A stretch of 64,000 nucleotides of DNA from contig NZ_PGVG01000032.1 of NCBI RefSeq assembly GCF_002795245.1, positions 1 to 64,000 of the forward strand, written 5' to 3'. A program made the translations under genes and the position numbers. Position 1 is the first letter of the stretch; each line of letters begins with the position of its first letter. The notes beneath the pieces are model-generated. The model did no database searches and was not told the DNA's origin. It worked only from the letters and a program-made list of their open reading frames with translations. This document shows positions 51,177 through 58,575 of the stretch, one piece after another. The stretch comes from Bradyrhizobium forestalis. GTDB lineage: Bacteria > Pseudomonadota > Alphaproteobacteria > Rhizobiales > Xanthobacteraceae.

Positions 51177-51710
51177 ATGGCGTTGGGGCGTTTTTGTTCG
51201 GTGATGGCGCTCGTTTGCACCTGGTTGAGCGCCTCGGTCGGCCCCTCGCATTCGGCGAAGGATAATACCACCCCGCAGACCGCCAGCGGCTTGCCGGTGC
51301 CGCGCTATGTCAGTCTCAAATCGGATCACGTCAACGTCCGCGCCGGTCCGACCAAGGACAATGACGTCGCCTGGGTCTACACCCGCGCCGGCCTGCCGGT
51401 CGAAATCACCGCCGAATTCGAGAACTGGCGCCGGGTGCGCGATTCCGAAGGCGCCGAGGGCTGGGTCTATCACTCGCTGCTGTCGGGCCGCCGCACTGCG
51501 GTCGTCACCATGAAGCAAAAGGACGACCTCGCCCCGATCTATGACCGGCCCGATCCCGACAGCGCGGTTGCAGCCAAGCTCCAGGCTGGCGTCGTCACGC
51601 AGGTCAAGAAGTGCGCCGCAAATTGGTGCCGCGTCATCGGCAACGGCTTCGACGGCTGGATCCAGCAGGAGCGCCTCTGGGGTGTCTATTCGGACGAGCA
51701 GGTGAATTGA
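51177..51710 (+). CDS. Secreted SH3-domain protein (DUF1058-like)
   Basis: 177 residues from ATG 51177 (AGGAG at 51164-51168). A signal peptide covers about residues 1-27 (MALGRFCSVMALVCTWLS...). Two SH3b-type modules follow: SDHVNVRAGPTKDNDVAWVYTRAG...WRRVRDSEGAEGWVYHSLL and APIYDRPDPDSAVAAKLQAGV...WCRVIGNGFDGWIQQERLWG. Bacterial SH3 proteins of this kind bind cell wall or act as periplasmic scaffolds. It is common in Bradyrhizobium near irr; no link with iron is known to me. Confidence 0.85.
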   Translation: MALGRFCSVMALVCTWLSASVGPSHSAKDNTTPQTASGLPVPRYVSLKSDHVNVRAGPTKDNDVAWVYTRAGLPVEITAEFENWRRVRDSEGAEGWVYHSLLSGRRTAVVTMKQKDDLAPIYDRPDPDSAVAAKLQAGVVTQVKKCAANWCRVIGNGFDGWIQQERLWGVYSDEQVN

Positions 51711-51840
51711 CCCGAAGGGTCATCCCGGGGCGATGCGCAGCATCGAACTATGGTGCGCAATTGCGCACCTGAGGTCTGGTCCTTCGGGCCATCCCGGAAT
51801 GACAGTGCAAACGAAAATGGCCGGGACAAGCCCGGCCCTA
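51711..51840. repeat. Palindromic repeat (CCCGAAGGGTCATCCCGG type, family H) with a family F arm
   Basis: CCCGAAGGGTCATCCCGGGG at the left mirrors CCTTCGGGCCATCCCGGAATG at the right in part, with GGTGCGCAATTGCGCACC forming a perfect palindrome at the centre (near 51752-51769). Directly after it, 51817-51837 repeats one arm of the element at 6359-6445. Confidence 0.7.
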
Positions 51841-51868
51841 ACGACGAATTCAGTAGTTTAGATCGATC

Positions 51869-52360
51869 TCAGCGCTTCTTGCGCAGGCGCACGACCATGT
51901 CGATGCGGGAGATCTCGTAGCCCTCGGGCACCTCCGGCATCTTCGACAGCGCCAGATGCGGATCCTCGATGTCGACCAGCTCGTGGCTGTTCTCGAGGTA
52001 GTAGTGATGGTGGGTGGTGACGTTGGTGTCGAAGTAGGTCTTGGTGCCGTCGACGCTGACCTGGCGGAGCAGGCCGGCATCGGTGAGCTGGTTCAGCGTG
52101 TTGTAGACGGTCGCCAGCGACACCGGGACCTTGGCGAGCGTCGCTTCCTCGTACAGCATTTCAGCCGTGAGGTGACGTGCGCCCTTGCCGAACAGGAGCC
52201 AGCCTAAGGCCATGCGCTGGCGCGTCGGACGGAGCCCGGCGGACTGGAGCATTTCGTTGACGTCGTGCCAGGGGCAGCCGGTCAGGGCCGGCTGGCGGCC
52301 GGACAGGAGGGCTGCGGCATGGACATCGTCGTCGTGATGGGGCGCGGTATTCTCGCTCAT
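51869..52360 (-). CDS. irr: Iron response regulator Irr (Fur family)
   Basis: 163 residues from ATG 52360. The heme regulatory motif GCPW places Cys29 exactly where B. japonicum Irr has it, and the second heme-binding cluster HHH is present at about 117-119. A winged helix covers LRPTRQRMALGWLLFGKGARHLTAEMLYEEA...SLATVYNTLNQLTDAGLLRQ. Under iron limitation it represses heme synthesis and iron-protein genes and activates uptake; heme delivered by ferrochelatase triggers its degradation. A GTG 18 bases upstream is possible but is not needed. Confidence 0.96.
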   Translation of the reverse strand: MSENTAPHHDDDVHAAALLSGRQPALTGCPWHDVNEMLQSAGLRPTRQRMALGWLLFGKGARHLTAEMLYEEATLAKVPVSLATVYNTLNQLTDAGLLRQVSVDGTKTYFDTNVTTHHHYYLENSHELVDIEDPHLALSKMPEVPEGYEISRIDMVVRLRKKR

Positions 52361-52409
52361 TTCCAGATTTTCGGGCACGCGTGAACAATATCTCTTTGTA
52401 ATATAAGAA

Positions 52410-52427
52410 CAGAAAGATGCAGATGCA
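52410..52427 (-). promoter_or_regulatory. Candidate Fur site in irr promoter: direct hexamer repeats
   Basis: On the minus strand TGCATC (52422-52427), TGCATC (52416-52421) and TTTCTG (52410-52415) follow each other. From memory, Fur of B. japonicum binds the irr promoter at imperfect direct-repeat hexamers; this array fits that description. Confidence 0.6.
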
Positions 52428-52439
52428 AGTTTCTCGCAA

Positions 52440-52454
52440 CTAGAGAGGTTCTAA
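52440..52454. promoter_or_regulatory. Candidate Irr box (iron control element) between irr and fabA
   Basis: CTAGAG-AGG-TTCTAA: one half matches the ICE half-site TTCTAA perfectly and the other at 4 of 6. It lies 80 bp upstream of irr and 260 bp upstream of fabA. The rest of 52379-52713 has no gene. Confidence 0.45.
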
Positions 52455-52713
52455 TCAGGCTTGGAACCGCCTGGTGAGCGCGTCATTTTACCTTCATGGA
52501 TGCGCTTTGCCACCCGAAAAGGCCTGTGTTAGAGAGCGCGCGGTTCCGCTTAGCCGATTTTGGCGCGGCCGGGCGTGAAGGCTTGGTGCGCAGTCCATCG
52601 GGGGTTTGCGCGAGTCGCGGCCGGCGGTGGCAATTGGCGTTGCTCTCCGATCGAGACGGGGCCCATTTTCGCCAAAAAACGCCGCTCAACCGGGATTGAA
52701 CAGAGGCTCGTGA

Positions 52714-53235
52714 ATGCTGAACAGGCGCAACGGTTACGAATACGAAGATCTGCTGGCCTGTGCCCGCGGCGAGATGTTCGGTCCGGGCAATGCCCAGCTG
52801 CCGTTGCCGCCGATGCTGATGTTCGATCGCATCACCGAGATCAACGACAATGGCGGCGAGTTCGGCAAGGGGCTGGTACGCGCCGAGCTCGACGTGAAGC
52901 CCGACCTCTGGTTCTTCGGCTGCCATTTCAAGAACGATCCGGTGATGCCCGGCTGCCTCGGCCTCGACGCGCTGTGGCAAATGGTCGGCTTTTATCTGGG
53001 CTGGACCGGGGGGGAAGGTCGTGGTCGCGCGCTTGGCCTGAACGAGCTGAAGTTCAGCGGCCAGGTGCTGCCCGAGGCGCGCAAGGTTGTGTACAACGTC
53101 GACATCAAACGCGTGATGCGTTCAAAGCTGGTGCTCGGGATTGCCGACGGGTGGCTTTCGGTCGATGACCAGATTATTTATCGCGCCAAGGATCTGAAGG
53201 TCGGCCTGTTCAAGCAGGGCACGAGCCTGGGCTGA
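52714..53235 (+). CDS. fabA: 3-Hydroxydecanoyl-ACP dehydratase/isomerase
   Basis: 173 residues. The hotdog core has WFFGCHFKNDPVMPGCLGLDALWQMVGFYLGW in two pieces: the catalytic His is in GCHF and the Asp in CLGLDAL, with VMPGC as the FabA signature. It dehydrates 3-hydroxyacyl-ACP and isomerises trans-2 to cis-3-decenoyl-ACP, the branch point to unsaturated fatty acids. It is followed 39 bp later by fabB. Confidence 0.96.
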   Translation: MLNRRNGYEYEDLLACARGEMFGPGNAQLPLPPMLMFDRITEINDNGGEFGKGLVRAELDVKPDLWFFGCHFKNDPVMPGCLGLDALWQMVGFYLGWTGGEGRGRALGLNELKFSGQVLPEARKVVYNVDIKRVMRSKLVLGIADGWLSVDDQIIYRAKDLKVGLFKQGTSLG

Positions 53236-53274
53236 GCGCATCACCACGAAGACAACGATTGAGGCGAGGCTGTC

Positions 53275-54498
53275 ATGAGGCGGGTTGTGGTCACCGGGAT
53301 GGGCATCGTCTCGTCCATCGGAAACAACACCCAGGAAGTGCTTGCGAGCCTTCACGAGGCGAAGTCGGGCATTTCGCGGGCTGAGAAATATGCCGAGCTC
53401 GGCTTCCGTTCGCAGGTGCAAGGCGCGCCGACGCTCGATCCTGCGACGGTGGTCGACCGCCGCGCGATGCGTTTCCTCGGCCAGGGTGCGGCGTGGAATC
53501 ACATCGCGATGGAGCAGGCGATTCAGGACTCCGGTCTATCGCCTGACGAGGTTTCCAATATCCGCACCGGCATCATCATGGGCTCCGGCGGCCCCTCGGC
53601 GCGCACCATCGTCGAAGCCGCCGACATCACCCGCTCCAAGGGACCGAAGCGCGTCGGCCCGTTTGCGGTGCCGAAGGCGATGTCCTCCACGGCCTCCGCG
53701 ACGCTTGCGACCTGGTTCAAGATCAAGGGCGTGAACTATTCGATCTCCTCGGCCTGTGCGACGTCGAACCATTGCGTCGGCAATGCCTACGAGACCATCC
53801 AGATCGGCAAGCAGGACGTCATCTTCGCCGGCGGCTGCGAGGAGCTGGACTGGTCGCTCTCGGTGCTGTTCGACGCCATGGGCGCGATGTCCTCGAAGTA
53901 CAACGACACGCCGGCCACGGCCTCGCGTCCCTACGACCTCAATCGCGACGGCTTCGTCATCGCCGGCGGCGCCGGCGTGCTGGTGCTGGAAGAGCTCGAG
54001 CATGCCAAGGCGCGCGGCGCGCGCATTTACGGCGAGATCGTCGGCTACGGCGCGACCTCGGACGGCTACGACATGGTCGCACCATCGGGTGAAGGCGCCG
54101 AGCGCTGCATGCGCATGGCGATGTCGACGGTGAAGACCAAGGTCGACTACATCAATCCGCACGCGACCTCGACGCCGGCCGGCGATCCGCCGGAGATCGA
54201 CGCGCTCCGCAGGGTGTTCGGTAGTGGCGAGAAGTGCCCGCCGATCTCGGCGACCAAGGCGCTGACCGGCCACTCGCTGGGCGCGACCGGCGTGCAGGAG
54301 GCGATCTATTCGCTGCTGATGATGAACAACGGCTTCATCTGCGAGAGCGCGCACATCCAGGAGCTCGATCCGGTGTTCGCCGACATGCCGATCGTGCGCA
54401 AGCGCATCGACAACGTCAAGATCGGCACCGTGCTGTCGAACTCATTCGGCTTCGGCGGCACCAACGCCACGCTGGTGTTCAGCCGGCTGGATGCTTGA
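53275..54498 (+). CDS. fabB: 3-Oxoacyl-ACP synthase I
   Basis: 407 residues. The active-site Cys lies in YSISSACATSNHCVG, and the two His lie in INPHATSTPAGDPPE and KALTGHSLGATG. FabB elongates cis-unsaturated acyl-ACP, completing the FabA-FabB unsaturated pathway. It is preceded by fabA and followed by a repeat and fabI, giving a near-complete anaerobic-type unsaturated fatty acid unit. Confidence 0.96.
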   Translation: MRRVVVTGMGIVSSIGNNTQEVLASLHEAKSGISRAEKYAELGFRSQVQGAPTLDPATVVDRRAMRFLGQGAAWNHIAMEQAIQDSGLSPDEVSNIRTGIIMGSGGPSARTIVEAADITRSKGPKRVGPFAVPKAMSSTASATLATWFKIKGVNYSISSACATSNHCVGNAYETIQIGKQDVIFAGGCEELDWSLSVLFDAMGAMSSKYNDTPATASRPYDLNRDGFVIAGGAGVLVLEELEHAKARGARIYGEIVGYGATSDGYDMVAPSGEGAERCMRMAMSTVKTKVDYINPHATSTPAGDPPEIDALRRVFGSGEKCPPISATKALTGHSLGATGVQEAIYSLLMMNNGFICESAHIQELDPVFADMPIVRKRIDNVKIGTVLSNSFGFGGTNATLVFSRLDA

Positions 54499-54510
54499 GC
54501 CCCGCACGCT

Positions 54511-54613
54511 GTCATGCCCCGCGAATGCGGGGCATCCAGTACGCCGCGGCTTCTCTATTTATCACGACGGTCTCTGGAATACTGGATCGCCCGCCTGCGC
54601 GGGCGACGACGTC
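54511..54613. repeat. Palindromic repeat between fabB and fabI (family E)
   Basis: The left part has GTCATGCCCCGCGAATGCGG and GGCATCCAGTACGCCGCGG. The right part has GGAATACTGGATCGCCCGCC and GCGGGCGACGACG. Inverted blocks CATCCAGTA/TACTGGATC and two terminal hairpins form a roughly 100-bp unit of a kind often seen in Bradyrhizobium intergenic DNA. It separates fabI from fabB without changing strand. Confidence 0.75.
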
Positions 54614-54635
54614 GAAAATAGGAGCGACGGCGGCA

Positions 54636-55436
54636 ATGGAAGGTTTGATGAAAGGCAAGCGCGGCCTGATCATGGGCATCGCCAATGATCATTCGATCGC
54701 CTGGGGCATGGCGAAGACGCTGCACGCCCACGGCGCCGAGCTCGCCTTCACCTTCCAGGGCGAGGCTCTCGGCAAGCGCGTCAAGCCGCTGGCGGAGCAG
54801 CTTGGCGTGGATCTGGTGCTGCCTTGCGACGTCGAGGACATCGCCAGCGTCGATGCCACCTTCGCGGTGCTCCGCGAGAAATGGGGCCGGCTCGACTTCG
54901 TGATCCACGCGATCGGCTTCGCCGACAAGAACGAGCTGAAGGGCCGCTACGCCGACACCAGCCGCGAGAACTTTTCGCGTACCATGGTGATCTCCTGCTT
55001 CTCGTTCACGGAGGTCGCAAAGCGCGCCGCCGAGCTGATGACGGAGGGCGGCAGCATGATCACGCTGACGTTCGGCGCATCGGAGCGCGCGATGCCGAAT
55101 TACAACGTGATGGGCGTGGCCAAGGCGGCGCTGGAAGCCTCCGTGCGCTATCTCGCCGCCGATTTTGGACCGCGCGGCATCCGCGTCAACGCGATCTCCG
55201 CAGGTCCCATCCGCACGCTCGCCGGCTCCGGCATCGGCGAGGCGCGGGCGATGTTCGCCTTCATGCAGAAGCATTCGCCGCTCCGCCGCGGCGTCACGCT
55301 GGACGACCTCGGCGGCTCGGCGCTGTATCTGTTGTCGGATCTCTCCGGCGGCGTGACCGGCGAGATCCATTATGTGGATTCCGGCTACAACGTCATCCTG
55401 ATGCCGAGGCCGGACGATTTGAAGGCGCCGGATTAA
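54636..55436 (+). CDS. fabI: Enoyl-ACP reductase (NADH), FabI
   Basis: 266 residues from ATG 54636; an alternative ATG at 54648 is also plausible. GIANDHSIAWGMAKTLHAHGAELAFT is the modified Rossmann motif of FabI, and YNVMGVAKAAL carries the Tyr-x6-Lys pair. It performs the last reduction of fatty-acid elongation and is the triclosan target type. The stop overlaps the convergent GST stop by 4 bp. Confidence 0.94.
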   Translation: MEGLMKGKRGLIMGIANDHSIAWGMAKTLHAHGAELAFTFQGEALGKRVKPLAEQLGVDLVLPCDVEDIASVDATFAVLREKWGRLDFVIHAIGFADKNELKGRYADTSRENFSRTMVISCFSFTEVAKRAAELMTEGGSMITLTFGASERAMPNYNVMGVAKAALEASVRYLAADFGPRGIRVNAISAGPIRTLAGSGIGEARAMFAFMQKHSPLRRGVTLDDLGGSALYLLSDLSGGVTGEIHYVDSGYNVILMPRPDDLKAPD

Positions 55437-56029
55437 CCCGCCGCGATCTTCTCCGCGCGCTGGAATGCCGGCCGCGCCATGCAGCGGGCGAGATAGGCGT
55501 CGAAGGCCGGGCGCGACGGCACCATCTTGAACAGGCGTACCGCGAAATTCAGGCCGGAGCCGACGGTGATGTCGGCTGCGGAAAATTCCTCGCCGAGAAT
55601 CCATGGCCCCTTCGCGAGCGCAGCCTCCAGCACGTCGAACACCTGCGTGGCGCTGCCCCAGGCCGCGGTCGAGGTCGGGATCTCGATCTTGGTGAAGATC
55701 TGGATGATGGCGGGCTCGATGCAGCCCGGCGAGAAGAACAGCCATTGCAGATAGCGCGCGCGGTGCGGGTCGGACACGGCGGGCGCCAGCTTGGTCTCGG
55801 GGTAGCGGTCGGCGATGTAGGCGCAGATCGCGGCGGCTTCGCCGAGCGCGGCATCGCCGTCGGTCAGCGCCGGCACCTTGCCCATCGGATTGATCTTCAG
55901 ATAGTCCGGCGCCTTCTGCGCTCCGGTCGAAATGTCGGTCAGCACGCGCTCATAGGGCAGGCCGCTCTCTTCCATCAGCCAGAGCGTCGTGAACGAGCGC
56001 GAGCGGGGCGACCAATAGAGCTTGATCAT
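55433..56029 (-). CDS. Glutathione S-transferase family protein
   Basis: 198 residues. A thioredoxin-like N-terminal domain (MIKLYWSPRSRSFTTLWLMEESGLPYE, with INPMGKVPALTDGDAALGEAAAICAYIADRY) supplies the GSH site, followed by an all-helical domain (about 90-198). SPRSRS near residue 7-12 is where the catalytic Ser/Cys would lie. The substrate is unknown; rhizobia carry many paralogues. Confidence 0.88.
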   Translation of the reverse strand: MIKLYWSPRSRSFTTLWLMEESGLPYERVLTDISTGAQKAPDYLKINPMGKVPALTDGDAALGEAAAICAYIADRYPETKLAPAVSDPHRARYLQWLFFSPGCIEPAIIQIFTKIEIPTSTAAWGSATQVFDVLEAALAKGPWILGEEFSAADITVGSGLNFAVRLFKMVPSRPAFDAYLARCMARPAFQRAEKIAAG

Positions 56030-56131
56030 GGCACGGTCCTTTTCATCGGCACGAAGTGAGCCAGGGCGGATTCATGACGCCTCTGCATTGAAGCCGCAAT
56101 GCACGACGATACAGATAACCCCGACTTCGGC

Positions 56132-56971
56132 TCAGTCTTCCTTGAGATAGCCGGACAGGCCCCGGTCGAGCCTGTCTGCGACGAGTGCCCGCGTTCTCTC
56201 GCGCAGCGCCGCGTTGGCCGAAGCTGCCGCGGGTGGATCAGGGAATAGCGAGTTGTCGAGCTTGGTGAGCGGGTCTTCGGTCAGCCGCATACTCGCCGCG
56301 AAGTTCGCGCCGAAATTCACAAAGGGGCGCTTGATCTCCTCGTAACTCCGGCCGTCGATCAGCGTGATCGCAATATTGGCGAAAAGATGCGAGTGACGGA
56401 GCAGGCTGCCGAGACCCTGATTATAAGTTCCGATGCCGTTTAGAGTCATGTGCGTGTTCGGCAGCTCCGCCTTGAACGTGGTTGCGACGAGATAGCGATC
56501 GCAGTTCGCGTTGGTGGTGAAGCTCCGCACAACGGTTGGCAGACGCTCTCCGGGATCCCGGATAAGAATCGTTTTCGGATTGTAGAAGGGCTCGAAGACG
56601 CCTTTGGGATAGGGGATCCGGCGCACCGTCGGATCGTTGCCCGTTGCCGCGCGCACGCGCGCAAAGACGAGATCATCCAGTCCCCAATCGATCGGGACCT
56701 CGTTCACCTCATTCTCGAAAATCGTGAGGCCAAATTTCTGCACGGAGTAGCGGTCTCCGATCACAGAGATCACGCCAAGCCGACACGGACCGCTCTCGAC
56801 CGCGACCGGCTGCTTCGCAACTGGCTTGGCCTTCGGCGCCGCCCTCTTGGCAGCCGGTTTTGCCTGTGGTGCGGCCTGAGCAGGGGACGCGGTAGTTGCG
56901 GGCGGCGTTTGCGCCGCAGCTGAAGCCAGGAAGGACAGCAGGACGAGCACCAAAGCAGAAAATCGAAACAT
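56132..56971 (-). CDS. Secreted protein of unknown function, A/K/P-rich N-terminus
   Basis: 279 residues. A signal peptide (MFRFSALVLVLLSFLASAAAQ) is followed by about 35 residues of low complexity rich in Ala, Lys and Pro (PAAKRAAPKAKPVAKQPV). The folded part from about residue 60 begins GPCRLGVISVIGDRYSVQKFG and contains two Cys that could pair (GPCRLG and NANCDRY). I do not recognise the family. Alphaproteobacterial relatives probably exist; context (GST, GNAT, oxyR) gives no clue. Confidence 0.65.
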   Translation of the reverse strand: MFRFSALVLVLLSFLASAAAQTPPATTASPAQAAPQAKPAAKRAAPKAKPVAKQPVAVESGPCRLGVISVIGDRYSVQKFGLTIFENEVNEVPIDWGLDDLVFARVRAATGNDPTVRRIPYPKGVFEPFYNPKTILIRDPGERLPTVVRSFTTNANCDRYLVATTFKAELPNTHMTLNGIGTYNQGLGSLLRHSHLFANIAITLIDGRSYEEIKRPFVNFGANFAASMRLTEDPLTKLDNSLFPDPPAAASANAALRERTRALVADRLDRGLSGYLKED

Positions 56972-57062
56972 GGATTCCAGGAGATTGGCGGCAGGAGGTC
57001 ATCGGATATGCCACACTAAGGTGGGATCGTGACAACCGCAAGCTGCAGCCTGAGGTCGATGT

Positions 57063-57527
57063 CTATGCGCCGGGCCGCTGCCGTCTCCACCGGTAATACT
57101 TCATCACGAACCCGTTCGACGGCTCGATCTCCTCCTTCTCGAGCACAAAGCCCTCGCGTTCGTACCAGCGCCAGGCCTTTTCGTTCTCGCGGACGCAGCG
57201 CAGGCAGATTTCATCGGGCAGCTGCGTGCGGGTGAAGGTGAGCAGCCGCCGGCCGAGCGATTGGCCCTGATAGGCGGGCGCGACGAAGAGCATGTCGAGA
57301 TAGAGCTTTGGCAGATGCAGCGCGAGCATCGCGGCGATGGTGCCGTTGTCGTCGGCGACGAACAGGCTCCAGCCGTTCTCGATCTCGCGCCTGATGCGCG
57401 CACGCAAATTGGCGAGGAGGAAGTCGCTCGCCTCGGCAAGCCCGGTCGAGACCCAGCTCTCCATCCAGACACGGCCGATCTCGTCATGCTCCTCGGCGCG
57501 GGCGGGGCGGATGATCGGATGTGGCAT
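57063..57527 (-). CDS. GNAT-family N-acetyltransferase
   Basis: 154 residues. MPHPIIRPARAEEHDEIGRVW opens the fold, LYLDMLFVAPAYQGQSLGRRLLTF carries the acetyl-CoA pyrophosphate loop (Q-x-x-S-L-G-R-R), and VRENEKAWRWYEREGFV is the terminal helix. Substrate unknown. It lies 7 bp from oxyR on the same strand and may be read through from it. Confidence 0.87.
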   Translation of the reverse strand: MPHPIIRPARAEEHDEIGRVWMESWVSTGLAEASDFLLANLRARIRREIENGWSLFVADDNGTIAAMLALHLPKLYLDMLFVAPAYQGQSLGRRLLTFTRTQLPDEICLRCVRENEKAWRWYEREGFVLEKEEIEPSNGFVMKYYRWRRQRPGA

Positions 57528-57534
57528 GCGCCGC

Positions 57535-58461
57535 TCAAGCCCGCTGGCTGCGCACGGATTGCCGCGCGCGCACCTTGCCGGCCGACAGGCACACCACCTC
57601 GGAAATCTGCAGCAGCTGCCGCGCCAGCGGGCTGGTCTTGCGCCAGACCATGCCGATGGTGCGCGACGGCTCGGGGTCGCGGAAGCGCGCTAGCGAGACC
57701 GAGGCCGATCGCGTCTCGACCGGCACCGCCATTTCCGGGATCAAGGTGACACCTATGCCGGCGCTGACCATCTGCACCAGGGTCGAGAGCGAATTGGCGT
57801 CCAGCATCTCGCGTGGCGGCGCCGATTGCATGTTGCAGAAGGAGAGCGCCTGGTCGCGGAAGCAATGCCCCTCCTCGAGCAGCAGAAGCCGCATCTCGCG
57901 CATCATCTCGCGCGAGGGCACCGGCGTGCCTTCATCCGCGCCGGGTCGCACCAGCAAGAATTTCTCCTCGAACAGGGCGACCTCGGTGAGCGAGGGTTCG
58001 GACACCGGCAACGCCACGATGGCGGTGTCGAGCCGTCCCTCCACCAGCTCCTGGATCAGCCGCGGCGTCATGGTCTCGCGCACGCGGATGTCGAGCTCCG
58101 GATGCATGCGCGTGAGGTTCTTGGTGATCTTGGGCAGCAGGTAAGGTGCGATGGTCGGGATCATGCCGATGCGCAGGCGGCCGGCAAAGCGGTCCTGCGA
58201 GGCGCGGGCGAAATCGCCGAGCTCGTCGACCGAGCGCAGGATATCGCGGACGCGTTGGGCGAGCTCCTCGCCGAACCGGGTCAGCGCGACCTGGCGGGCG
58301 CTGCGCTCCAGCAGCAGGCCGCCGAGCGTCTCCTCCAGCTCCTTGATCTGCATCGACAGGGCCGGTTGGGAGATCGAGCAGGACTCAGCCGCACGGCCGA
58401 AATGGCCGTGGCGCGCCAGCGCGTCGAAATACCGGAGCTGGCGCAGCGTCAGATTTATCAT
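57535..58461 (-). CDS. oxyR: Hydrogen peroxide-sensing LysR regulator OxyR
   Basis: 308 residues. An N-terminal LysR helix-turn-helix (LRYFDALARHGHFGRAAESCSISQPALSMQI in two parts) is followed by the regulatory domain. Cys200 (EEGHCFRDQ) and Cys209 (LSFCNMQ) correspond to the disulfide-forming pair of E. coli OxyR (199/208). Divergent from katG, the expected regulon member, across 114 bp. Confidence 0.94.
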   Translation of the reverse strand: MINLTLRQLRYFDALARHGHFGRAAESCSISQPALSMQIKELEETLGGLLLERSARQVALTRFGEELAQRVRDILRSVDELGDFARASQDRFAGRLRIGMIPTIAPYLLPKITKNLTRMHPELDIRVRETMTPRLIQELVEGRLDTAIVALPVSEPSLTEVALFEEKFLLVRPGADEGTPVPSREMMREMRLLLLEEGHCFRDQALSFCNMQSAPPREMLDANSLSTLVQMVSAGIGVTLIPEMAVPVETRSASVSLARFRDPEPSRTIGMVWRKTSPLARQLLQISEVVCLSAGKVRARQSVRSQRA

Positions 58462-58468
58462 AAGAAAA

Positions 58469-58510
58469 TCCTATCGCAGCGATCATTAAAGTCAACTTCC
58501 CCTGATAGGA
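58469..58510. promoter_or_regulatory. Candidate OxyR-binding region, oxyR-katG intergenic
   Basis: TCCTATC (58469-58475) and GATAGGA (58504-58510) form an inverted pair with 28 bases between them; both carry the ATAG/CTAT elements typical of OxyR contacts. ATCGC-A-GCGAT at 58473-58483 is an additional short palindrome. The region lies between the two start codons, nearer oxyR. Confidence 0.5.
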
Positions 58511-58575
58511 GGCGCCGCTTAGAGTGGTTCTACCTGGTCAAAGGCGCCGTCGGACGGCCACCAGAGGAGGTAATC

